Below the pieces are notes generated by a model. That model saw only the letters and a program-made list of their open reading frames with translations, was not told the origin of the DNA and ran no database searches. The position numbers and the translations under genes were made by a program. From assembly GCA_049515175.1 (NCBI GenBank), contig JBEKUI010000263.1, positions 1-6,300 of the forward strand: a DNA stretch of 6,300 nucleotides. The letters run 5' to 3'. This stretch comes from JACQNR01 sp049515175. GTDB lineage: Bacteria > Acidobacteriota > Terriglobia > UBA7540. Positions 1 through 5,313 of the stretch are shown here, one piece after another (the stretch's first letter is position 1; every line of letters begins with the position of its first letter).

Positions 1-1
1 G

Positions 2-166
2 TTTCAACACTTGGGTAAATTCTGGCCCATTCTGCTCATCCTGGTCGGCGTGGTGCTGTTACAGCGGCGGATGAAGGAATCGCGGCCCGCGCCGCCCGCT
101 TCGCCCGTGCCGCCCTCGGCGTCCAAAGAGGGCCCGGGTGACTTCCCGGGTCCACGAGGGATGTAG
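2..166 (+). CDS. LiaI/LiaF-type transmembrane protein, C-terminal part
   Basis: This is the 3' end of a gene that begins left of the window; 54 residues are visible before the TAG at 164-166. The visible part opens with FWPILLILVGVVLL, a transmembrane helix of the 'WP-LLL--G---L' type typical of the LiaI/LiaF/DUF5668 membrane domain, followed by a basic stop (QRRMK) and a Pro/Ala/Ser-rich, probably cytoplasmic, tail of about 30 residues. The same WP motif recurs in the proteins at 1563-1772 and 1881-3440, so this is likely the first of three related anchors in one operon. Family members take part in sensing or restraining envelope-stress responses; that role is inferred here. The stop lies 32 bp before the next start. 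Confidence 0.7.
   Translation, partial: FQHLGKFWPILLILVGVVLLQRRMKESRPAPPASPVPPSASKEGPGDFPGPRGM
130..153 (+). other. GC-rich hairpin at the end of the first CDS
   Basis: GGGCCCGGG (130-138) pairs with CCCGGGTCC (145-153) around a 6-base loop, with one G-T wobble. It lies 10 bp before the stop codon at 164 and about 30 bp before the Shine-Dalgarno of the next gene. No T-run follows, so it does not look like an ordinary intrinsic terminator. It could stabilise a processed mRNA end or be incidental to GC-rich coding sequence. Confidence 0.4.
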
Positions 167-198
167 GCTTCGGACTCCGCGCGCAGGAGGAAGGGAAA

Positions 199-399
199 AT
201 GATCGGCTTCATCGTGGGAATTCTTGCCGCGCTTCTTGGATTGGTCGCAGGGTTGGCCGGCGGTTCGTTTGGTGTCGTGATGGGATTGGCGGGTGCGTTG
301 TTCGGTCTGGCGATCCCCTTCTTGCCCGCCCTGTTGGTGATTGCGGGACTTATCTGGCTGTTGAATCCGCGGGGCGCTGGAGTGTCGGCGCGCGGGTGA
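199..399 (+). CDS. Small glycine-zipper integral membrane protein (66 aa)
   Basis: The ATG is preceded by a perfect AGGAGG at 185-190 (8-nt spacing), which fixes the start. Residues 2-55 are almost wholly hydrophobic and would cross the membrane two or three times. Gly recurs at four-residue spacing (G3-G7, G14-G18-G22, G25-G29, G32-G36), a glycine-zipper pattern that allows tight helix packing. A Pro pair (P40, P43) precedes a last helix ending in WLLNP, and the tail is short and basic. I do not recognise a named family. Its place between LiaI-like and PspB-like genes suggests an inner-membrane partner in the same envelope-stress operon. Oligomerisation or pore formation is possible from the zipper but is not shown. 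Confidence 0.75.
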   Translation: MIGFIVGILAALLGLVAGLAGGSFGVVMGLAGALFGLAIPFLPALLVIAGLIWLLNPRGAGVSARG

Positions 400-468
400 G
401 GCGAAAGAGGATGGGCTCTCTACAGACGATTTGAGTTGCTGCGACTGGATTGATTCGAGAGGTACGAA

Positions 469-690
469 ATGGGATTTCTTCTGACCCCGTTCATGGTTCC
501 CCTGGGAGCGTTCGTGATGGTGGTGCTGGTCGTCGGCATGGCGACCCTGGGCAAGATGCGCGAGAAAGAGCCCCAGGCCCACCAGGAGTTGCGCTCCCGC
601 GAGATGGAGCATGAACGCAAGATGAAGGAAATGGAGATCGAAAAGGCCAAACTGGAATTGGAGAAGGCGCGGGTCGGAAAGAGCACCTAG
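469..690 (+). CDS. PspB-like membrane-anchored coiled-coil protein, paralogue 1 (73 aa)
   Basis: One N-terminal transmembrane helix (residues about 8-28, from FMVPLGAFVMV) is followed at once by a highly charged helix (about 30-70) with MREKE, then EMEHERKMKEMEIEKAK. The last part keeps an a/d heptad of Ile, Ala, Leu, Ala, so a coiled coil is likely; a single E/K-rich alpha helix is the alternative. Length and layout match PspB of the phage-shock system, but I see no diagnostic PspB residues, so this is an architectural resemblance. It has the weakest ribosome-binding site of the four (GAGAGG, 457-462) and a Pro at residue 35 where the paralogues have Leu or Met. By eye about 46 of 64 aligned residues match paralogue 2. 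Confidence 0.8.
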   Translation: MGFLLTPFMVPLGAFVMVVLVVGMATLGKMREKEPQAHQELRSREMEHERKMKEMEIEKAKLELEKARVGKST

Positions 691-716
691 ATCACCGGGA
701 GACGAGGAGCGAAACA

Positions 717-941
717 ATGGAAGCCGGCTTCATGGGCAGTCCGTTTGTAGTTCCCCTGGGGGCGTTTGTGATGGTGATCGTGATCGTGGCCATCACCCAA
801 TTTAGCAAGATGCGCGAGAAGGAATTGGCCGCTCATCAGGAGTTGCGCCAGCGCGAGATGGAGCACGAGCGCGAGATGAAGAAGATGGAGATCGAGAAGG
901 CCAAACTGGAAGTCGAAAAGGCAAGATTGGCTAAGAATTGA
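717..941 (+). CDS. PspB-like membrane-anchored coiled-coil protein, paralogue 2 (74 aa)
   Basis: This has the same layout as its left neighbour: a transmembrane helix at about residues 10-30 (PFVVPLGAFVMVIVIVAI), then KMREKELAAHQELRQREMEHE and a Lys/Glu-rich helix to the end. ATG 717 has GAGGAG at 704-709 with 7-nt spacing, so it is preferred over the in-frame ATG at 732. The DNA is also close to paralogue 1 in the helix region, pointing to a fairly recent tandem duplication. Topology by the positive-inside rule is unclear because the helix is charge-balanced; a cytoplasmic coiled coil, as in PspB, is the default guess. It lies 26 bp after paralogue 1 and is probably co-transcribed. Confidence 0.82.
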   Translation: MEAGFMGSPFVVPLGAFVMVIVIVAITQFSKMREKELAAHQELRQREMEHEREMKKMEIEKAKLEVEKARLAKN

Positions 942-993
942 GGAAACCGTCCATGCGGCATCATGGAGACAAGCGCTCAGGAGGATTCGAATC

Positions 994-1215
994 ATGGAAC
1001 CATTGCCGTTTCTGCCTCTCCTGATCCCGTTCGCGGGGATGCTGATGGTGATTGCCATTGTGGCCATTGTTTTCTGGTTTAAGGCCAGAGAAAAGGAACT
1101 GCAGTTCCACCAGGATCTGCGCGTCAAGGAAATGGAGCACCAGCGCCGGATGAAGGAGCTGGAAGTGGAAGTCGAAAAGGTCAAGGCTGCGCAGACGGCC
1201 AGCCGGGCGGCTTGA
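994..1215 (+). CDS. PspB-like membrane-anchored coiled-coil protein, paralogue 3 (73 aa)
   Basis: AGGAGG at 979-984 lies 9 nt before the ATG. The transmembrane helix spans about residues 7-29 (it includes MLMVIAIVAIVFWF), followed by KAREKELQFHQDLRVKEMEH and a charged helix ending in an Ala-rich tail. It keeps the family core (REKE, then Q-x-L-R, then EMEH and a basic/Met helix) but has diverged more than paralogues 1 and 2, especially at the N-terminus and in having Phe-Trp-Phe at the end of the membrane helix, an aromatic belt facing the membrane surface. Its stop at 1213-1215 leaves 26 bp to the next preferred start. Its role is inferred only from position in the LiaF/DUF4097 operon. Confidence 0.8.
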   Translation: MEPLPFLPLLIPFAGMLMVIAIVAIVFWFKAREKELQFHQDLRVKEMEHQRRMKELEVEVEKVKAAQTASRAA

Positions 1216-1226
1216 GGCCGGTGCAC

Positions 1227-1233
1227 GGAGGAG
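1227..1233 (+). promoter_or_regulatory. Shine-Dalgarno deciding the start of paralogue 4
   Basis: GGAGGAG sits 8 nt before ATG 1242. The open frame extends back to a TTG at 1212 that would overlap the previous stop codon, but that start would lie upstream of this strong site and would add ten residues that have no match in the paralogues. Confidence 0.75.
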
Positions 1234-1241
1234 CCTGGGTT

Positions 1242-1430
1242 ATGCTTTCGCCCTTTGTAATACCGTTGGGGGTTTTTGCCATGGTGGCGGTGATCGTGGC
1301 CATCACTCATATGGCGAAGCTGCGCGACAAGGAGATGCAGATTCAGCAACAGCTCCACGCCGCGCAATTGGAGCACCAGAGGAAGATGCTGGAACTGCAG
1401 ACAGAACTCGAGCGGGTGAAGCGAGGCTAA
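1242..1430 (+). CDS. PspB-like membrane-anchored coiled-coil protein, paralogue 4 (62 aa)
   Basis: Starting at ATG 1242, the protein begins MLSPFVIPLGVFAMV, which lines up with GSPFVVPLGAFVMV of paralogue 2, so the shorter start is well supported. The membrane helix is about residues 5-25, followed by KLRDKEMQIQQQLHAAQLEHQ and a helix ending in ELERVKRG. The family core is kept but drifts: REKE becomes RDKE, and the acidic EMEH block becomes AQLEH with more Gln. It is the last of four copies. After its stop there is a 132-bp gap holding a folded repeat, so it may close a transcription subunit. Its specific function is unknown. Confidence 0.78.
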   Translation: MLSPFVIPLGVFAMVAVIVAITHMAKLRDKEMQIQQQLHAAQLEHQRKMLELQTELERVKRG

Positions 1431-1439
1431 GTTCGAGAG

Positions 1440-1501
1440 TCCCCTGACTCCGCCCCTCTCCGGGAGAGGTTGGCCCGCGCGACGCGGGAAGGGTGAGGGG
1501 A
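1440..1501. repeat. REP-like folded palindromic element
   Basis: This 62-bp intergenic element can fold as a three-way junction. The outer arms are TCCCCT (1440-1445) with AGGGGA (1496-1501). The first inner hairpin is CCTCTCC (1455-1461) with GGAGAGG (1463-1469). The second inner hairpin is CCCGCG (1474-1479) with CGCGGG (1483-1488). It lies between same-strand genes of one operon, has no T-run and no open frame of note. The form is that of dispersed REP-type intergenic repeats. Only one copy is in this window, so dispersal is an inference. Confidence 0.6.
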
Positions 1502-1562
1502 TGAAGAAAGCCTGAGAGGTAGGTCGCGCCGGGAAATCGGACGCGACAGAGGAGATTCGAAG

Positions 1563-1772
1563 ATGAACTCCGCTTCCACAATCGTACCGCGACGGGCCCA
1601 CATCACCGGGCCGGTAGTGCTCATCACGCTGGGGATCATACTCCTGCTCGACCAGTTGGTGCCGGGCTGGGGCATCAGCAAGACGTGGCCGCTGCTCCTG
1701 GTCGTGATCGGGGTGATGAAACTAGTTGCGGTGAGCCAGCCACCCCGCCCGCCGGAAGGGCCGCGGGTGTAG
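1563..1772 (+). CDS. LiaI/DUF5668-type small membrane protein (69 aa)
   Basis: The sequence has two hydrophobic helices. The first (about residues 15-33, PVVLITLGIILLLDQL) is followed by a short Pro-Gly-Trp loop, and the second begins KTWPLLLVVIGVMKL (about 40-54). This pair with the WP-LLL--G motif is the LiaI/LiaF transmembrane region (DUF5668). The C-terminal 15 residues are Pro-rich and basic. The ATG has AGAGGAG at 1548-1554 with 8-nt spacing. The protein is essentially the membrane domain alone, without the soluble LiaF or DUF4097 part, which the next gene carries. It probably works in the inner membrane with that neighbour; the role is inferred from family and position. Confidence 0.8.
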   Translation: MNSASTIVPRRAHITGPVVLITLGIILLLDQLVPGWGISKTWPLLLVVIGVMKLVAVSQPPRPPEGPRV

Positions 1773-1781
1773 AAGGAAGGG

Positions 1782-1809
1782 AGTAGGAAGTCGGAAGTAG
1801 GAAGTAGGG
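1782..1809. repeat. Four-unit 7-bp tandem repeat
   Basis: AGTAGGA, AGTCGGA, AGTAGGA and AGTAGGG follow each other without gaps in the 108-bp space between 1772 and 1881. The purine-rich run starts slightly earlier (AGAAGGAAGGG at 1771-1781). It is non-coding in all frames of interest. It could be a slippage-prone microsatellite or part of a dispersed intergenic repeat. Confidence 0.65.
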
Positions 1810-1880
1810 TGGGAACGAGGACCAAGGCGGAGTGTTGAGGGCCTGAGGAAAATGGAAGCAAGGCCAGGGGGTTAGCTGCG

Positions 1881-3440
1881 ATGAGTGCTTATGGATACCG
1901 TCGAGGAACGATTTTTTGGGCGTTGACTCTGATTGCGGTTGGCGGACTCTTCCTTTATCACAATTTCAATCCCGAGCTTCACCCCTGGCACATCATCGCG
2001 AAGTATTGGCCCCTGATGATCATTTTCTGGGGGCTTTCGAAGCTCATCGATTACCTGCAGGCCAGCCGCCATCCCGAAACCACTCCTCCGCCGCTCTTTT
2101 CCGCCAGTGAAGTCATCCTGCTTTTCCTGATTCTGCTCACGGGCACGATAGTCAGCCGGATCGTTCTGCGGCCGGCGCACGAATGGCCCTCGGCGCTGGG
2201 CATTCACGTCGACGACGAGGATTTTGCCCGCATGTTCCTGAACACTTACTCCTTCACGGAGACGGTCACGCAGCCCGCCAAGCCCGACGTTCACCTCATC
2301 GTGGAAGACCAGCACGGCGACCTTGAGATCAAACCTGGCGACCAGCCAGTGATTGAAGCTGTGGTCAAGAAGGAGATCCACGCCGAAAATGAGGAGGCTG
2401 CCAAGAAGCTCGCCGACCAGATTAAGGTGGAGATCGCGGAGCAGGCGGGAAGTTATGTTGTGCGCTCGAACCGCGCCTCGCTGCCGGGGGACGCGCGCTT
2501 TGTGCGGCTTGATGTGGTCCTGCACGTGCCCAAGGGCACCAGCGCCGATATCACCTCGGAACGCGGCGAAGTGCTTGTGGACGGTCTGAAGGGCAATCAG
2601 ACGATCAACGCCCAGCGCGGCGATGTGCGGGTGGCGAATGTCGAGGGCCTGGTGCGCATCCACAAATCGGGCGGCTCGGTCACGGTGCGCGATATCAAGG
2701 GCAATGTTGATGTGGACGGGCGCGGCAGCGATATCGAGGCCACCAACGTCGCGGGCGCCGCTACCGTGTCCGGCGAATTCAGCGGCTCCGTGCAATTCGC
2801 CAACGTCGGCCAGACCGCGCGTTTCAGCTCCTCGCGCACCGATCTGACGGCGCAGAAACTCACCGGCAAGCTGAACATGGAGCTGGGTTCGCTGGAAGTC
2901 CAGGGCGTCGAGGGTCCCTTTGAAATCTCGACCCGGCAGAAGGACATCACTCTCGAAGATTTCAAACACAGCGTGAAGATCACAAGCGCCAATGGCGACG
3001 TCCGCCTCTCCACCCGCACCGTACCCACGCAGCCCGTGCAAGTGGACCTCAAGAAGGGGGAGATCACCATCGACCTGCCCGGCAAGTCCAACTTCCAGGT
3101 CGAAGCGAACTCACAGCACGGCCAGGTGGAATGCGATTTTTCCGCCCCCACGCTGAGCGTGAAGAAAGAAGGCGAGATTCCTTCCATCACGGGAAGCTAC
3201 GGCAAGGGCGGGCCGCTTATCCGCCTGAACACCTCCTACGGCACGATCCATCTGCAGCGTGAAGGTGCGGGGCCGGCGGCGCCCGAGGCGGCAACCCCCA
3301 TCGCGCCGCCCAAAGGGCATCCGACTCCTGCCCTGCCCGCTCCCGCGGCGCCACCCGCCCCGGCGCAAAAGGTGCGCCTGGGCCGGCCGCATCGCGCGCC
3401 GCGCCACACAGCGCCCCTGGCCGAAGCCCCGGTCGTCTGA
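1881..3440 (+). CDS. LiaF-like membrane-anchored DUF4097 beta-solenoid protein (519 aa)
   Basis: The N-terminus is a LiaI/LiaF-type anchor: helix 1 at about residues 11-28, helix 2 at 42-59 (YWPLMIIFWGLSKLIDYL, the WP motif again) and helix 3 at 76-96. With Arg7-Arg8 inside, three crossings place the rest in the periplasm. Residues about 135-220 form a mixed lead-in with an alpha segment (NEEAAKKLADQ). Residues 221-459 are a run of rungs of about 18 residues with G/S-D-[VI]-x-[VI] and N/K-V-x-G starts (GDVRVANVEGLVRI, GSVTVRDIKGNVDV, SLEVQGVEGPFEI), the DUF4097 beta-solenoid or 'adhesin' fold. Residues 460-519 are Pro/Ala-rich with a basic patch near 497-509. The start has AGGGGG at 1866-1871. 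It is likely the effector or sensor of the operon; its ligand is unknown. Confidence 0.85.
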   Translation: MSAYGYRRGTIFWALTLIAVGGLFLYHNFNPELHPWHIIAKYWPLMIIFWGLSKLIDYLQASRHPETTPPPLFSASEVILLFLILLTGTIVSRIVLRPAHEWPSALGIHVDDEDFARMFLNTYSFTETVTQPAKPDVHLIVEDQHGDLEIKPGDQPVIEAVVKKEIHAENEEAAKKLADQIKVEIAEQAGSYVVRSNRASLPGDARFVRLDVVLHVPKGTSADITSERGEVLVDGLKGNQTINAQRGDVRVANVEGLVRIHKSGGSVTVRDIKGNVDVDGRGSDIEATNVAGAATVSGEFSGSVQFANVGQTARFSSSRTDLTAQKLTGKLNMELGSLEVQGVEGPFEISTRQKDITLEDFKHSVKITSANGDVRLSTRTVPTQPVQVDLKKGEITIDLPGKSNFQVEANSQHGQVECDFSAPTLSVKKEGEIPSITGSYGKGGPLIRLNTSYGTIHLQREGAGPAAPEAATPIAPPKGHPTPALPAPAAPPAPAQKVRLGRPHRAPRHTAPLAEAPVV

Positions 3441-3482
3441 CGCTCCACGACTCCAAAAACAGAACCGCCGGACCGCCAGATC

Positions 3483-4784
3483 CTAGGCGGAGGCTTTGTC
3501 GAGGGTTTCGAAGAACTCCGGAAAGGATACGTCCACGCAGGCGCTGTCGCGGATGACCGTGGTGCCTTCGGCGACCAGGCCGGCCACCGCGAAGGCCATG
3601 GCGATGCGGTGATCGTCGTGGGTCTCGATCTCCGCGCCGCGTAATTTCTGACGGCCCGCCACGCGCAAGCCATCGGGGAACTCTTCCACTTCCGCGCCCA
3701 TGCGGCGCAGGTTCTCGGCAACGACGGCGATGCGGTCGCTTTCCTTGACGCGCAGTTCCGCCGCGCCGTGGTAGGCCAACCCCTCTTCCGTCTGGGTTCC
3801 AAAGACCGAGAGCACGGGCAGCTCGTCGATGAGTCCGGGCACCATCTCGGGCGGGATTTCGCCGCCGCGCATCTTGCCGGGCTCGATGTGCAGGTCGCCA
3901 AGCAGCTCGCCGTTCAGCATCTCGACGTTGACCACCCTGACCCGGCCTCCCATGCCGGCGAGGACATCAAGGATCGCCGTGCGCGTGGGGTTCAGGCCGA
4001 CGTTGTGGATCATCAGGTTGGATTCCGGCGAGAGCAGGCCCGCTACAATGAAGAATGCGGCGGAGGAAATATCTCCGGGCACGTAAAGTTTCTTGCCCAC
4101 GAGGCGCGCGCGCCCGCGCACGGCGATGGTGCGGCGGTGGCGGCCGATGTCGGCGCCCATCTGCTCCAGGGCGATTTCCGTGTGGTCGCGCGTCGGCGCC
4201 GGCTCGACGACTTCCGTCTCGCCCTCGGTGAAGAGTCCCGCGAGAAGCACCGCCGATTTGACCTGCGCGCTTGCCACCGGCAGCTCGTAACGGATCGGCC
4301 TCAGCGTCCCGCCCGCGATTTCGAGCGGCGGACGGCCGCCCTCAGCGGATTGAATCTTCGCGCCCATCTGGGTGAGTGGGTCGATCACCCGCTTCATGGG
4401 CCGCCGCGAAAGCGACGCGTCGCCCGTCATCACCGATTTGAAAGGTTGCGCGGAGAGAATTCCGGCGAGCATCCGCATGGTCGAACCGGAATTGCCCGCG
4501 TCGAGCGCTTCCGCTGGCGCCTTCAGCCCTCCCAGCCCCGCACCCTCGATGGTGACCACGTTCTCGCGCCGCTCGATCTTCACGCCCAGTTTTCGCAGGC
4601 ACTGGAGCGTGCTCTGGCAATCGGCGCTGGAGGCGAAGAAATGGATTTCTGTCAGCCCTTCGGCGATCGCGCCCAACATCGCGTAGCGGTGCGAGATCGA
4701 CTTGTCGCCGGGCATCTGGATGCTGCCCTCCAGCTTCCGCACCGGTTTGATCTTCCTCGTTTTGGTCGAACCGAATAGGCCCAT
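3483..4784 (-). CDS. aroA: 3-phosphoshikimate 1-carboxyvinyltransferase (EPSP synthase)
   Basis: This cytoplasmic enzyme transfers enolpyruvyl from PEP to shikimate-3-phosphate, the sixth step of the shikimate pathway. At 433 aa it is full length. Signatures in order: PGDKSISHR (25-33) with Lys28; DAGNSGSTMR (95-104); RRPMKR (127-132); VASAQVKSAVLLAGL (170-184); TRDHTE (198-203); PGDISSAAFF (236-245); IDELPVL (319-325) with Asp320; RVKESDR (345-351) with Lys347 and Glu348; and DDHRIAMAFAV (390-400). The RPMKR and PGDISSAAFF blocks resemble Bacillus-type class II enzymes more than E. coli AroA. The position of E. coli Gly96 keeps Gly (NSGST); glyphosate response cannot be judged from this. The ATG has no strong Shine-Dalgarno. 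It is convergent with the envelope operon, 42 bp away. Confidence 0.96.
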   Translation of the reverse strand: MGLFGSTKTRKIKPVRKLEGSIQMPGDKSISHRYAMLGAIAEGLTEIHFFASSADCQSTLQCLRKLGVKIERRENVVTIEGAGLGGLKAPAEALDAGNSGSTMRMLAGILSAQPFKSVMTGDASLSRRPMKRVIDPLTQMGAKIQSAEGGRPPLEIAGGTLRPIRYELPVASAQVKSAVLLAGLFTEGETEVVEPAPTRDHTEIALEQMGADIGRHRRTIAVRGRARLVGKKLYVPGDISSAAFFIVAGLLSPESNLMIHNVGLNPTRTAILDVLAGMGGRVRVVNVEMLNGELLGDLHIEPGKMRGGEIPPEMVPGLIDELPVLSVFGTQTEEGLAYHGAAELRVKESDRIAVVAENLRRMGAEVEEFPDGLRVAGRQKLRGAEIETHDDHRIAMAFAVAGLVAEGTTVIRDSACVDVSFPEFFETLDKASA

Positions 4785-4905
4785 CGAAAAGGGTTCTCAG
4801 TCTTCCGTAACCGTCAATCCAGCGGATTAGCTAGAGTCGCATTCCGCGCCCATGCCGTCAATGGCATAGTCGGCGGCGGGATTGATTGCGCCCCGGCGGC
4901 CAGTC

Positions 4906-5099
4906 TCAGAAATCAAACAGGTAAGTGAACTTCGCGAGCAGAGCACGGTTCAGCGTTCGCCGGTGGGGGTTACGGGCATGCCGCCGTTCTCGTCCGGGTT
5001 CATGCCCAGAGTATCGAAGCGGCTGTTGTAAACGATATAGAGGCCGGTGTTGGCCAGGCGAATCAGCGCGTAGCGCAAATTTACGTCTACCTGCATTTG
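4906..5099 (-). pseudogene. Remnant C-terminus of an outer-membrane beta-barrel protein (frameshifted)
   Basis: Read on the minus strand, one frame gives QVDVNLRYALIRLANTGLYI, continues VYNSRFDTLGMNPDENGG and MPVTPTGER, and then hits a stop at 4950-4952. The next frame carries on at once with LNRALLAKFTYLFDF and a stop at 4906-4908. Joined by adding one base, this is a coherent pair of amphipathic beta strands ending in the aromatic FDF, as expected for the last strands of an outer-membrane barrel (DUF5916-like or TonB-receptor-like proteins are candidates). To the right of about 5100 the frame stays open to 5168 but no longer looks like barrel sequence, so the body of the gene is missing. 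It is judged a decayed fragment. A sequencing error could explain the frameshift but not the truncation. Confidence 0.6.
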
Positions 5100-5301
5100 G
5101 AGCGCGAGCAAGCCTGTAAGCCGAATTGTCCCGCCGACGTTGCAAGCGCACAAGTTATTGAAAATCAAGGGGCGCTAATTGTCAATGATGTCAACTATGG
5201 CACCGTCGGCAGGTTTTACGTCACACCTGCGTCACAATTTTCAAGCCGGACATGCGGACGCCTCAGCGTTTATACATGTGTTATCCTGCGAGCTTCCGGA
5301 C

Positions 5302-5307
5302 GGAGGG
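5302..5307 (+). promoter_or_regulatory. Shine-Dalgarno favouring the GTG start at 5314
   Basis: GGAGGG lies 6 nt before GTG 5314, in frame with the repeat protein. Earlier in-frame starts (TTG 5179, ATG 5185, ATG 5188, ATG 5197) have no comparable site, and the residues they would add show no repeat or domain character. Confidence 0.55.
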
Positions 5308-5313
5308 ATTACC

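Noticed and set aside
4..717. Minus-strand open frame of 237 codons across the operon start
   Set aside because: It covers several small plus-strand genes with good ribosome-binding sites and has low-complexity His/Gln/Ser content typical of a shadow.
1212..1241. TTG start adding ten residues to paralogue 4 and overlapping the previous stop
   Set aside because: The strong Shine-Dalgarno at 1227-1233 lies inside this extension and points to ATG 1242; the extra residues have no match in the paralogues.
1872..3041. Long minus-strand open frame antisense to the DUF4097 gene
   Set aside because: It mirrors the codon structure of a well-supported beta-solenoid gene and has no domain character of its own.
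3432..3451. Possible terminator between the convergent operon and aroA (GTCGT/ACGAC stem)
   Set aside because: Five base pairs with a 10-nt loop and no T-run on either strand; not enough to call.
3768..4778. Long plus-strand open frame antisense to aroA
   Set aside because: It is His/Arg/Ala-rich and lies wholly inside a clear EPSP synthase gene on the other strand; a shadow frame.
4811..4867. Direct repeat CCGTCAAT (4811-4818, 4855-4862) and small hairpin ATGCC/GGCAT (4852-4867) upstream of aroA
   Set aside because: Short, and no matching promoter elements could be placed around them; chance occurrence is likely.
5247..5276. Promoter CGGACA-18-TATACA before the repeat gene
   Set aside because: The -35 matches only four of six bases and several equally weak options exist nearby.
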